Source: Halalkalicoccus sp. NIPERK01
GTDB taxonomy: Archaea; Halobacteriota; Halobacteria; Halobacteriales; Halalkalicoccaceae
Direction: 5' to 3'
Assembly (NCBI RefSeq): GCF_030287405.1
Contig: NZ_JASVVV010000001.1
Location: 788,403-852,402, forward strand
DNA: 64,000 nucleotides
Positions 24,943 through 34,118 of the stretch are shown piece by piece. The notes beneath the pieces were generated by a model. The model had not been told where the DNA came from, did no database searches, and was given only the letters and a program-made list of their open reading frames with translations. The translations under genes and the position numbers were made by a program. Position 1 is the stretch's first letter. Each line of letters starts with the position of its first letter.

Positions 24943-26220
24943 ATGGAGAATGGGGAGGGGATGACGCCCGAACGACTGGAGCGCCTCGTCGACCGACGGG
25001 TCGAGAAGCGGTTGGCCGAACTGCTGGACGAGTGCGCCTCGGGACGGGTTCCCGACGCGGTCCGCGAGGGTGTCTCACGACGAGAGGCCATGGCAGTGGC
25101 GGCCGGCGGCGTCGCCGGCTACGGCCTCTCGGCGCTCATCGGGCAGGACGGGTCGGGTGGTGGGACGATCGTCGGCGGAGACGACGAGAACGGCGAGGGG
25201 GACGGCGCCTCGGCGGCGGATCTCCAGCAGGCACTCGACGAGAGCTCGTTGGTGCGGATCGCCGGCGAGATCGACGTGAGCGGGGAGACCCCGATCAGAG
25301 TCCCCCAGAACACGATCCTGTGTGGGGACGGCGTCTACCGGCAGGCGCTCGACGTCATCGGCGGCGACGGCCTTCGGGCCGACGACGAGGGCCCCCTCGT
25401 CGAGGTGGCGGGCAACGACACCCAGGTCGTCGGACTCGCCCTAGTCAACACCGCTGGCGGCGGCGACGCGATCCGTATGACCGGATACACCGGTCGGGTA
25501 TCGCATACGGACATCTATGCGGGACGCTACGGGATCGACTGCAGTCCGGACGAACGGACGACCGAACCCCGTCTCAACTTCAATCGCGTCCTCTCGACGA
25601 CCGGCGCGGACGGCGAGAGCGTCGGCGTTCGGATCGAGAACATGAACGACGCGAAGGTGATAAACAACATCGTCGCGGGGTTCGACACCGAGATCGTCGT
25701 CAACCAGGAGAGCGCGATCGTTTCGCTGAACCACACCTACACCCATCCGGCGTCGGACTCGACCGTCGGCATCCGGATCGGTGCCCCCGCGGTTCGCGTC
25801 GTGAACAACCGGATCGAGGGGGAGTCCAGTCGGGCGGGAATCGAGATCACGGCCAGCGAACGGTCGATCGTCTCCCAGAACCTCGTTCAGGTCGCGTCGG
25901 GCGCCGACGGGATCCGTCTCGACATCGGCTCGGAACTTGCAAACAGCTTCCTCGCGTACAACCAGATCGAGGGGTTCTCCTCGGACGAGCCCGCCGGTAC
26001 GGCCGTCGCCGCACCGGGCGTCGAGGCGTTCGACCGATCCGTCGTCGGCCCGAACGCCGCCCGCTACTTCGACGCGGAGGGACTGACTGGCGTCGCAGAG
26101 GCGGCGGGCGTCGACGGGACGCCGAACGCGGATCGGTACTTCACCTACCAACTCGTCGAGAACACCGACGACAACACCGTCTGGGTGAAAGCGCGCGAAG
26201 GAATGTACCGGATCGCCTGA
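24943..26220 (+). CDS. right-handed parallel beta-helix surface protein
   Basis: A 425-residue protein. Residues 1-42 are charged and helical. A twin-arginine-like SRREAM at 45-50 precedes a hydrophobic stretch (AVAAGGVAGYGLSALIG), which would allow Tat export or anchoring despite the long N-terminal part. After a glycine/acid-rich linker (~68-90), the rest shows repeated short beta strands with N-rich turns (INNIVAGFDTEIVV, VVNNRIEGE, LAYNQIEGF), the pattern of pectate-lyase/NosD-like beta-helices. Such folds act as polysaccharide lyases, epimerases or adhesins. No catalytic residues are recognised. It is encoded opposite to its neighbours. Confidence 0.75.
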   Translation: MENGEGMTPERLERLVDRRVEKRLAELLDECASGRVPDAVREGVSRREAMAVAAGGVAGYGLSALIGQDGSGGGTIVGGDDENGEGDGASAADLQQALDESSLVRIAGEIDVSGETPIRVPQNTILCGDGVYRQALDVIGGDGLRADDEGPLVEVAGNDTQVVGLALVNTAGGGDAIRMTGYTGRVSHTDIYAGRYGIDCSPDERTTEPRLNFNRVLSTTGADGESVGVRIENMNDAKVINNIVAGFDTEIVVNQESAIVSLNHTYTHPASDSTVGIRIGAPAVRVVNNRIEGESSRAGIEITASERSIVSQNLVQVASGADGIRLDIGSELANSFLAYNQIEGFSSDEPAGTAVAAPGVEAFDRSVVGPNAARYFDAEGLTGVAEAAGVDGTPNADRYFTYQLVENTDDNTVWVKAREGMYRIA

Positions 26221-26221
26221 G

Positions 26222-28438
26222 TCAGACCCCATCGCGCCCGAACTGCTGGCTGTCCGAACCGTCGTATCGAAACACGTCGGCCTCGCCGCTCGTGTAGACC
26301 TTGTTCGTCGAGCGTTCGATGGCCGCTCGCTCCGGTTCCGTGAGGTAGTACTCCGGAGGGTCCCCGTCGTACGCCGCGGCGTCGACGACGGCCCGATCGC
26401 GGACGTAGACGTAGCCCTCGGAGAACTCGATACCGGGACGCCAGTCGACCTTGATCTGTACCACGCTCGCGTCGGTGTAGGACTCCGGAACGATCCCCCG
26501 GAACATCTCACCGGTGTAGCTGTCGGTGTAGATGACCGGGGCGGCGATGCTGGTATCGTCGATCCATTCGCCGCCGTCGATCTCAGCGTCGGTGTACGCG
26601 AGCGAGTGGGTGTCGTCGTCCAGTGCGATGTCCGACGTCACCGGCGCTCCGACGGCGTTGTAGACGACACCCGTATTGAGCAGGAGGAGAACAGCTAGGG
26701 CCGCCAGAATCGGACGCCAGACGGGTACCTCTACGTCACGGATCGCGCTGACGATCCCCGCGAGCGCGATCGCGCCAACCGGCATGAACGGGGCCAGCAC
26801 GACTAGAACGATCTGGTACATTCTGTCGGCGCCGAGATCGCCGGTAACGAAGTACGACGCGCCCAGGAACACGAACATCGGGATCGCGATCGTCGCCAGT
26901 TTGACCGCTTCGAGTCGTTGGTTTCGATCGGTCGGGAACAGCGCCACGAGGACCTGCGAGAGGACACCGATTCCCGCTAGCGCCATGAGTCCCATGTGTA
27001 ACAACAGCGTGATCAGATAGACCGTACCGGACCCTTCCTGAATCGCGCTCGCGCCCGATCGATGGACCGCCTCGCCGGAGAGGGCCGCGTAGATCTCGAC
27101 GGGAATACCGCCGAGGACCTCGACCACGCTCGCGATCATTCCCGGCGTCGTGACGGCGTACCAGCCGACCGCCGTCCCGCCGAACGCGACCGCGTAGACG
27201 CCCACGATGTTCCAGTCGAGGCTCTCGTTCGCGTACGCCACGTAGATCCGACCGAGCACGTAGGCCACCGCGAGCGAGATGACGACGATGTAGGTCGTGG
27301 TGTAGTGCGAGAAGATCAGTCCGACGCCGAAGACGAACCCGATCCACTCCTTTCCGGGAAGCCGCTCCCGGTCGGTGAGCAACACCAGAAGCAACAGGAC
27401 CACGAACAGTTGGGCCATGCGCGTTTTGCCCGGCGTGCCGTTGAACGTCCGGAAGTAGAAGACGAAGAAGTACGCCCCGACGAAGGCCACGTCGGATCCG
27501 AAAACGTCCTTGAAGGCGTAGTAGATGCCGACAGGGACGAGCGCGAACAGCAGCGAGTAGAGCACCTTGAAGACGAACGCCGGGCTGATACCGGTCACGG
27601 CCGCATAGACGGCCGGGACGGTCCCGACGACGGGTATCGAGGAATAGACGTCGCCCATCCCCGCCTCCCAGACGCCGTTTTCCAACAGCAGTTCGACGAA
27701 GAAGTGGTTGATCTGAATGTCGGAGCCGACGACCGCGTTGGTGATCAGGTTGTTGTGGAGGACGACCGCGGCGGCGACCGCGAACACGGCGAGCGGGTAG
27801 AGCTTCGGCGGGACGACCCTGATCGAGACGACCACGACGCCCGCCACGAGGAGGAGGAACACGTACATCAAGCCGCTGTCACCGACGGCGTTCATCCGAC
27901 TCGCGGCCAGCACCGCGAGCAGCGGCAGAGAGAGGAGGAACGCGCCGACCGTGATGTCACGGGTGTCGAACGGTGGAACTCGGAGCGTAAGACTCCGGTC
28001 CCGCTGGAACGCCGAGAGGGATAGCACGACGCTGATCGCGCTGATCGTTAGGGCGAGCGGGAGGAACGAGAGGGGCGCGATGACGCCGAACACCGGGTAC
28101 AGGAGGCTGACGAGGACGCCCGTGGTCGCGAGCGACACCAGGCTGAACCCCACGGTGTACAGGAGGATCTCGCCGCCGCTATCTATGTCGTGTTCGACGA
28201 GCAGGAGGATTAAGAACCCCGGCACGAGCGTCAGTAAGACGGTTCCGAGCACCTCCTGCAGCAGTCCGACTCGGATGCCGAGTGACCCCGCTGCGACGAC
28301 ACCCCAGAACGCGACGAGCAGACACCCCACCGAAACGACCGTCGTCCAGCGATGGAACCGTATTACGGTCCGTTCGACCGACCGTCCGGTCCCACCCACC
28401 GAGCGCGTACGACGAACCGAACCCCTCCCGGAGGCCAT
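26222..28438 (-). CDS. large polytopic membrane protein (DUF2206-like)
   Basis: A 738-residue protein with about 14-16 membrane segments between residues 30 and 610 and a ~110-residue C-terminal extracytoplasmic domain (INGGEWIDDTS-like region, then VYVRDRAVVDAAAYDG). The arrangement resembles archaeal DUF2206 membrane proteins, whose layout recalls lipid-linked-sugar GT-C glycosyltransferases. An acidic site in an early outside loop (VVGSDIQINHFFVELLL, ~245-261) would be compatible with a GT-C. I chose the ATG at 28438, with the TATA box (TTATATG on the - strand, 28466-28460) about 25 bases upstream. Its activity as a transferase is inference. Confidence 0.72.
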   Translation of the reverse strand: MASGRGSVRRTRSVGGTGRSVERTVIRFHRWTTVVSVGCLLVAFWGVVAAGSLGIRVGLLQEVLGTVLLTLVPGFLILLLVEHDIDSGGEILLYTVGFSLVSLATTGVLVSLLYPVFGVIAPLSFLPLALTISAISVVLSLSAFQRDRSLTLRVPPFDTRDITVGAFLLSLPLLAVLAASRMNAVGDSGLMYVFLLLVAGVVVVSIRVVPPKLYPLAVFAVAAAVVLHNNLITNAVVGSDIQINHFFVELLLENGVWEAGMGDVYSSIPVVGTVPAVYAAVTGISPAFVFKVLYSLLFALVPVGIYYAFKDVFGSDVAFVGAYFFVFYFRTFNGTPGKTRMAQLFVVLLLLVLLTDRERLPGKEWIGFVFGVGLIFSHYTTTYIVVISLAVAYVLGRIYVAYANESLDWNIVGVYAVAFGGTAVGWYAVTTPGMIASVVEVLGGIPVEIYAALSGEAVHRSGASAIQEGSGTVYLITLLLHMGLMALAGIGVLSQVLVALFPTDRNQRLEAVKLATIAIPMFVFLGASYFVTGDLGADRMYQIVLVVLAPFMPVGAIALAGIVSAIRDVEVPVWRPILAALAVLLLLNTGVVYNAVGAPVTSDIALDDDTHSLAYTDAEIDGGEWIDDTSIAAPVIYTDSYTGEMFRGIVPESYTDASVVQIKVDWRPGIEFSEGYVYVRDRAVVDAAAYDGDPPEYYLTEPERAAIERSTNKVYTSGEADVFRYDGSDSQQFGRDGV

Positions 28439-28591
28439 ACCCACATCGATCAGTCAGACACATATAACTATAACGGAATTAACACCATCGTACGAAGGGT
28501 GACGACGACAGACGCCCTCGAAGTTCGCCACCTCGTTTACCCCTCACACTGCCGACACGTGTCGAACTCCTCCCTCGATCGACTGCTGCAG

Positions 28592-30040
28592 TCAGTCCGT
28601 GAGCGATTCGCCGGGCCGGATCATGGAGGTGACTACGCGCAGGCCGGGAACGAGTACCTGTCGTCTTATCGAGGGGACGGTCGCCGAGAGCAGAACGTAG
28701 CTCCCTACACCGATGCCGACGCACGACGCGAGCAGGACGGCTCCGTCGAAGGGAAGTGTCGCGCGAACCCCTGCGACGACCAGCCCCATCCCCGTCGCGC
28801 TGACGAGCGACCACCCGATGAGCCGATAGGGCACCCGTAGCGTGATGTTCCGCGCGAGGTACCGCCCGTTGAGGAGCGTCTGGACGATCGCGGCGGTCGT
28901 GGTCGCGATCGCCGCACCCAGCAGTCCGACGGTGAGCACGAGCGCGACGTTGAGCACGAGGTTGATCGCGATCGTCACCACGACCGCCCGCGCCACGAGG
29001 TCGACGCGATCGATACCGCGAAGCGTACTCCCGAGGACGTCGTTGACCGACTGGAACACTTTTTCGACCATCAGCACCACGAGGACGCCCGCCGCGATGG
29101 TGTACTCCGAGCCGAAGATGGTCGCCAGGACCTCGTAGTTAAGCACGAACACCCCGACGAACGCGGGGATCGAGAGGAACAGCGCGACCCCGATCGCCTC
29201 GGGGACGACCGCCTCGATCCGCGAGACGGCCGCCTCGGAACTCCACTGGCTCATCTGGGGGAACAGCGTGATCGAGAGGGTCTTGCTGACCAGCAACACC
29301 AACAGCGTCACCTCCCAGGCGACTTCGTAGGCACCGACGTCCGCGTAGGTCAGAAACAGCCCGATGATCGCGACGTCCATCCACTGGTAGACCTGCCCGC
29401 TGACCGACGAGAGGAAGTAGTACTTCGCGTAGTCGTACAGCGACCACGCCGAGAGTTCGGCTGGCCGGCCGACCTTCGTCTCGAGTTTGACGAACGCCCA
29501 GCACGCCGCCGTCGTCGATCCGAGGATGAGCCCGTAGATCAGACCCATCACCCCGTAGCCGGCCGCGACCAGCACCAGACCGCTCACGACCCAGACCACC
29601 TCGCGGGCGAACTCGATGATGGCCGTCTCCCCGACCCGGAGTTCGCCCCGGACCGCCTGGATGAACAGGTCCGCGAACTCCTGGATCGTCAGCGCGATCA
29701 CCAGATACACCGCGAACTCGCCGCCGAGGTACTGGTTGAGGTACGGACGGATCAGGAAGATCAGGCCGGCGGCCCCGACGATCGTCACGACCTTCAACGC
29801 GAGGGCGGTCGCCAGCATCGTCGCGGGCTGTTGGCCCTCGCTTAGGCGCTTTTCGAGCGCGCCGCGAACGCCGAAGTCCGCGACGACGGTCGTCAACCCG
29901 AGCACCGTCTGAAACAGGAAGAAGATCCCGATCTGGGTCGGGCCGAGTTCGCGGGCGAAGACCGTGATGCCGGCGAAGAAAACGACCGCGTTGCCGCCTT
30001 TCGCGAGGAAGATCTTCAGCGCCGAACGGGACAGATCCAT
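28592..30040 (-). CDS. oligosaccharide flippase (Wzx/MATE-like)
   Basis: A 482-residue, 12-14 segment transporter of the polysaccharide biosynthesis (RfbX/Wzx) family, which would flip lipid-linked glycans to the outer face. Typical segments are KIFLAKGGNAVVFFAGITVFARELGPTQ at the N-terminus and LRGIDRVDLVARAVVV before the last membrane block. The ATG at 30040 has GTATATAACC (- strand, near 30072-30063) about 25-30 bases upstream. Its presence with the glycosyltransferases and no AglB supports a lipid-linked polysaccharide or glycolipid product. Confidence 0.88.
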   Translation of the reverse strand: MDLSRSALKIFLAKGGNAVVFFAGITVFARELGPTQIGIFFLFQTVLGLTTVVADFGVRGALEKRLSEGQQPATMLATALALKVVTIVGAAGLIFLIRPYLNQYLGGEFAVYLVIALTIQEFADLFIQAVRGELRVGETAIIEFAREVVWVVSGLVLVAAGYGVMGLIYGLILGSTTAACWAFVKLETKVGRPAELSAWSLYDYAKYYFLSSVSGQVYQWMDVAIIGLFLTYADVGAYEVAWEVTLLVLLVSKTLSITLFPQMSQWSSEAAVSRIEAVVPEAIGVALFLSIPAFVGVFVLNYEVLATIFGSEYTIAAGVLVVLMVEKVFQSVNDVLGSTLRGIDRVDLVARAVVVTIAINLVLNVALVLTVGLLGAAIATTTAAIVQTLLNGRYLARNITLRVPYRLIGWSLVSATGMGLVVAGVRATLPFDGAVLLASCVGIGVGSYVLLSATVPSIRRQVLVPGLRVVTSMIRPGESLTD

Positions 30041-30170
30041 CTGCCGACCCTACTACGCCCGCGGTTATATACTTCCAGTTCCGTTACAGGTTCGGACGTA
30101 CTGATTTTATCGACGGAGGATCGGAGAGCCAGCGCCGTTCGGTCTGCATCCTGAAACGGGGTGGTCGTGA

Positions 30171-31292
30171 CTATCTCGTCGTCCCCGAGCGGGACGACAC
30201 CCGGCGATACGCGGAGACCACCCCCGAGAGCAGTTCCCGACAGGGCGTCCGGAGCGACCCGTGTGGAGTGACGTCCGCGAGCAACGACAGGAGGTAGAAC
30301 AGGGGCAGTCCGGAGTAGGGTTTCGACTCGCCGTAGGCGATGGGTCCGATCGTCCGCGCGTAGTCGGTCACGATCCGCCCCCCGACGCCCCGATTCTCCA
30401 TCATCTCGACGAACACCCGGTGGAGCGGCGTGTCGTAGTGGTGGATGACGAACGGCCGGAAGAGGTCGTCGACGAGGTAGTCCTCCCGGACGTCCTCCCA
30501 GTCGAGGAGGTACACTCCGTCGTTCACGAAGACGTTTCCGGCGTGGAGGTCACCGTGGACCGATCCCCGATAGAGCGCCGGCGGCAGATCGAGATGCGCG
30601 AGGAGGTCGAGCGCCGATCGAACGGTCCGGTCCGAGCCCTGCTCCGCCGTCAACCGGTCCTCGAGGGACGCGACTGCTGTCGCGGTCTCGATCCGCTGAC
30701 GATCGGTCTCGTAGAGGGCGGTGAGCTGTTCGAGGGCGACGAGCAGCGACTCCCACTCGGTTATCGGATCGACGAGTTCCCGTCCGTCGAGATACTCCTC
30801 TACGACGTACGGGTAGTCCGGGTCGGCCTCGACGATCGGTACCGTGTTGATCGAGTCGGGGAGCCGTTTCCGGCGTTCGATCTCGCTCCGTAGCTTCACC
30901 GGGTCGTCGATCGCGATCGTCGATACCCGACCTCCATTCAGCTCTAGTAGCGTGATCCGGTCGCCGATGACGGCGACGTCGAACGGGTCCTCGGCGGCGA
31001 CGGTCACGGTCTCCGAGCGGATCATCGGGACGAACGACAGCAGCGACGGGACCACGGAGCCGGTTTCGAGTGCCATCGTTCCGAGGCGGCTCTTCCAGTC
31101 GGTACCGGTGATCCGGCCGACGAGCCAGTCGATCGCTCGGGAATCAGGTCGAAACGCGTACGTGATGTAGTTCCCCGTGTCGAGGACCAGATAGGTCCGC
31201 TGTTCGGTCGGGAGGTCCAGATGGTCGTAGAACGCCGAAATCCGCTTCAGGGGACCGACTGGTGTCTCTTGTCCCACCTCGGTAGCCCTCAT
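30171..31292 (-). CDS. phosphotransferase-fold kinase (APH family)
   Basis: A 373-residue protein with the aminoglycoside-phosphotransferase/choline-kinase fold in its second half. HGDLHAGNVFV (~250-260) is the catalytic loop and LLDWEDV (~265-271) the metal-binding motif. The N-terminal ~150 residues contain beta strands ending in YPYVVEEYLDGREL, the hinge region. In a glycan island it could phosphorylate a sugar or a lipid carrier. The substrate is unknown. The ATG at 31292 has GTTATGTATT about 30 bases upstream on the - strand. Confidence 0.8.
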   Translation of the reverse strand: MRATEVGQETPVGPLKRISAFYDHLDLPTEQRTYLVLDTGNYITYAFRPDSRAIDWLVGRITGTDWKSRLGTMALETGSVVPSLLSFVPMIRSETVTVAAEDPFDVAVIGDRITLLELNGGRVSTIAIDDPVKLRSEIERRKRLPDSINTVPIVEADPDYPYVVEEYLDGRELVDPITEWESLLVALEQLTALYETDRQRIETATAVASLEDRLTAEQGSDRTVRSALDLLAHLDLPPALYRGSVHGDLHAGNVFVNDGVYLLDWEDVREDYLVDDLFRPFVIHHYDTPLHRVFVEMMENRGVGGRIVTDYARTIGPIAYGESKPYSGLPLFYLLSLLADVTPHGSLRTPCRELLSGVVSAYRRVSSRSGTTR

Positions 31293-31425
31293 TAGTCATC
31301 TATAGTTGTACGTTCGAATACATAACACCGGCGGAAAACGATCATCATCGAGGTACCATACGAACGATCCGGGCAATGAAGCAACGGCGACGAGACGGGG
31401 AAGCGACCAGTGGAGGCTTCGCCGT

Positions 31426-32211
31426 TCAGAGCGAATCGGGGGCGACGCTCCCGAGTAGCCGCTGCCAGCGTCGATCCCCGCCGACCAACCGCTTGACCAT
31501 CGGGAGGTCGTGCTGGCGCATGATCGTGATGCGCGGGATCGAGAACGGTGCGGTGAAGTCGACGAGATCGGTCCCGATCACCGTCGTCGCGCTCTCGTAT
31601 CCTGCGTCCCGTGTCAGGCGGGCGGTTCCGCGATCGAACGCGCCGTAGGGGTACGCGAAACTCGTCGGCACCTCGCCGGTGATCGCCGCGAGCGCGTCCC
31701 GGGAGCCCTCGATCTCACGGCGGGCCGTCTCCCGGTCGACGTCCGTCAGGTCCGGATGGGTCATCGTGTGCGCCCCGATCTCGTGGCCGGATGCCAGGAG
31801 TTTCGAGACGTCCTCGCGGTCCATGACGCGCGACCCCTCGAAGCGCTCCCCGAACAGGCCCGGGACGAGGTAGTGAGTCGACGGGACCCCGTACTCGTCG
31901 AGGACCGGGAGCGCGTTCTCGATCACCGACTGCAGTCCGTCGTCGAAGGTCACGACCGCCGGGTTCGCCGGGAGGGATCCGTCTCGCCACCGCCCGAGCG
32001 CCTCGCCGAGGGTGAGGGGGTCGAACCTCCGCGAGAGCCAGTCGATCTGTCGGCGAAAGCGCGTCGGCGTGACGCTCCACGGCCCGCCGGATTCCTCCAC
32101 GCCGTGATAGAGAACGATCGGACAGCGGACCCCGTCGGGTCGATAGTACGGTTTCAGCGTGGCACGAAACACCCGATCTACCAACCGCCGACCGGTCTCT
32201 CCCGCGAGCAT
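31426..32211 (-). CDS. polysaccharide deacetylase (NodB domain)
   Basis: A 261-residue carbohydrate esterase family 4 protein, which removes N- or O-acetyl groups from glycans. The NodB motif 1 is VTFDDG (~88-93) with the general base and metal aspartates, and motif 2 H-x3-H is HTMTH (~147-151). Motif 3 is SFAYPYGAFD (~181-190). No signal peptide is evident, so it may act on the cytoplasmic lipid-linked intermediate. It differs clearly from the second deacetylase at 35127. Confidence 0.87.
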   Translation of the reverse strand: MLAGETGRRLVDRVFRATLKPYYRPDGVRCPIVLYHGVEESGGPWSVTPTRFRRQIDWLSRRFDPLTLGEALGRWRDGSLPANPAVVTFDDGLQSVIENALPVLDEYGVPSTHYLVPGLFGERFEGSRVMDREDVSKLLASGHEIGAHTMTHPDLTDVDRETARREIEGSRDALAAITGEVPTSFAYPYGAFDRGTARLTRDAGYESATTVIGTDLVDFTAPFSIPRITIMRQHDLPMVKRLVGGDRRWQRLLGSVAPDSL

Positions 32212-32290
32212 ACGTCCTCCACGGCCAACGCCGACGTAACTATGTCGATCGGATTACATCCTCGGCCTCCCGCACGACATATGTAACAAC

Positions 32291-32300
32291 TTTTATATCT
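32291..32300 (+). promoter_or_regulatory. TATA box of the second GT4 gene
   Basis: TTTTATATCT at 32291-32300 lies 23-32 bases before the ATG at 32323, the expected spacing for a leaderless transcript. Confidence 0.55.
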
Positions 32301-32322
32301 TTTCGTGTGGTTCACCCGACCA

Positions 32323-33474
32323 ATGGACGTGGTGTATCTCGTCACACAGAACACGGGGGGGTTCCCGCATTACGCGGCCGAACTCGCGAACGCCGTGGGG
32401 AACCACGCCGACGTGACCGTCCTCAAACCCACCGAGACCACCGCCGACGACGTCTTCTCCCAGGACGTACGGGTGATCGACGCGTTCGAACCGCTGTCGC
32501 TCTCCCTTCCGGCGCTGTACGACCGCGAGTTCAACGTGCGCGAGAACCTCCGAGCGATGTGGTCGTATCGGTCGCTCCGACGCGTCCACGACCTCGATCC
32601 CGATATCGTCCACGACCCGACCGGTTTCTTCCCGTACGTAAAGTTCTTCGCCGGACGCTACGGCCTCGATCGCCACCCGCTGGTCGCCACGCGCCACGAG
32701 GTCTCCGCGACCCGGTTCCCGATCACCCGTCCGCCGGTTCTCGCCGAGCGACTCGCGGGGGCGCTCGTCCCGGACGTGAACCTGGCGAAGACGATCGTCC
32801 ACACGCACGGCCAGCGCGACGCCCTCCTCGAAGGACCCTTCGAGGAGTCGGACCTGGCGGTCATCCCCCACGGGACCTACGACTTCTTCACCGGATACGA
32901 CTACGACGAGCGGTCGGAGGAACGCACCACGCTGCTGTTTTTCGGCAACGTCATCCCCTCGAAGGGGCTCGACACCCTCGTGGAGGCGGTCGTCCTCGCG
33001 AGCGAGGAGATACCCGACATCACGCTCGTCGTGGCCGGGTCGGGTAGGCTCTCGGCGCGGACGGCGAGGGTCATCGCCACCCACGGCGAGCACTTCGAGG
33101 TCCACAACGAGTTCGTCCCGAACGACCTCGTCGGCGAACTCTTCTCGCGGGCCGCCCTCGCGGTGATGCCCTATCGGTCCGAAGGCGGAGTGAAGGGCCA
33201 CAGCGGCGCGCTCGCGACCGCCTTCTCCTTCGGCACGCCGGTCGTCACCACCTCGATCGGCGACTTTCCCCGGCTGGTCGAACGCTCGGGGAGCGGGCTG
33301 GTCGTCCCGCCGGAGGACGCCGATCGGCTCGCGAACGCCATCGTCTCCATCCTCGAGAACGACGGGCTTCGGGCCGAATTCGGGAAGAACAGCGAGAAGC
33401 AGGCCGAGCGCCTCTCGTGGGAGAACGTCGGGAAGCGCCACCTCGACGTGTACCGATCGATCCTCGACGACTAG
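32323..33474 (+). CDS. glycosyltransferase family 4 (copy 2)
   Basis: A 383-residue GT-B glycosyltransferase, paralogue of the gene at 21574-22734. It starts MDVVYLVTQNTGGFPHYAAE and has LLFFGNVIPSKGLDTLVEAV, VVAGSGRL and HSGALATAFSFGTPVVTTSIGDFPRLVERSG in the donor domain. An 86-base stretch (32383-32468) differs from copy 1 at only two positions, and a second stretch near 33193-33233 is almost identical too. The flanking codons have diverged freely. That pattern suggests gene conversion or a recent partial exchange. The TAG stop shares a CTAG with the stop of the convergent DHHA1-like gene. Confidence 0.9.
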   Translation: MDVVYLVTQNTGGFPHYAAELANAVGNHADVTVLKPTETTADDVFSQDVRVIDAFEPLSLSLPALYDREFNVRENLRAMWSYRSLRRVHDLDPDIVHDPTGFFPYVKFFAGRYGLDRHPLVATRHEVSATRFPITRPPVLAERLAGALVPDVNLAKTIVHTHGQRDALLEGPFEESDLAVIPHGTYDFFTGYDYDERSEERTTLLFFGNVIPSKGLDTLVEAVVLASEEIPDITLVVAGSGRLSARTARVIATHGEHFEVHNEFVPNDLVGELFSRAALAVMPYRSEGGVKGHSGALATAFSFGTPVVTTSIGDFPRLVERSGSGLVVPPEDADRLANAIVSILENDGLRAEFGKNSEKQAERLSWENVGKRHLDVYRSILDD

Positions 33475-34118
33475 TCGAGTTCGCCGGACAGCCGGTCGGC
33501 GAGATCCGAGGCGGCCTCCGCTAGCCCGGCCGACGCGCCGCCCCCGGTCGCCCGCCTCGCCGATCCGCCGGCCCCGCCGCCCGCGAGGTCGGTCAGTTCG
33601 GCCGCGAGGTCGGTCGCGTCGAGGTCGGCCATCGCGTCGCCGACGGTCACGACGAACGTGTGATTGGGTTCGGTCGTGACGATCGTCACGCCCCCGTTGT
33701 AGCCGGGTGCGTGTTTCGCGAGCGCGCGCGCGTCGGCGTCGTCCCCCTCGATCGTGATCGCGATCGCCCGCGGGCCGTCGGCCTCGGCCATGCGCGCCTG
33801 CCACCAGCGCTCCGCCCACCGGCTGCGAAGCGATCCGGCCTCGCTTTTGACGGCGTCGCGTTCGTGCTCCATGTCGGCGAGTTCCTCGTGGAGGGCGTCG
33901 ATCGCCGCCGGGAGGTCCTCCGGGTCGACATCGGCCCGTTTCGCCGCCGCTTCGAGCGTCCGGTTCGCCCGTGTCCGCTCGCCGACGACCGCCTCGTCGC
34001 GGGCGGCGCTGACCGCGAGGGACTCGCGGATCGTTCGTGTCCTGTTCCACCAGTAGAGGTTCGAGACGGCCGTAGCCGCAGTCCCGACTACGACCGCGAG
34101 TAGCGTGTTCGCCCTCAT
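33471..34118 (-). CDS. membrane-anchored coiled-coil protein with DHHA1-like C-terminus
   Basis: A 215-residue protein. Residues ~5-20 are hydrophobic (LLAVVVGTAATAVSNLY), an N-terminal anchor. Residues ~35-105 are charged and helical, probably a coiled coil (LHEELADMEHERDAVKSE). Residues ~115-210 resemble the DHHA1 domain of alanyl-tRNA synthetase and DHH phosphoesterases, with the end TDLAGGGAGGSARRATGGG followed by a final amphipathic helix. DHHA1 helps bind tRNA or single-stranded nucleic acid. I chose the ATG at 34118, which overlaps the FemAB-like stop as ATGA. The family is assigned by eye from the glycine-rich motif and helix pattern. Confidence 0.6.
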   Translation of the reverse strand: MRANTLLAVVVGTAATAVSNLYWWNRTRTIRESLAVSAARDEAVVGERTRANRTLEAAAKRADVDPEDLPAAIDALHEELADMEHERDAVKSEAGSLRSRWAERWWQARMAEADGPRAIAITIEGDDADARALAKHAPGYNGGVTIVTTEPNHTFVVTVGDAMADLDATDLAAELTDLAGGGAGGSARRATGGGASAGLAEAASDLADRLSGELD

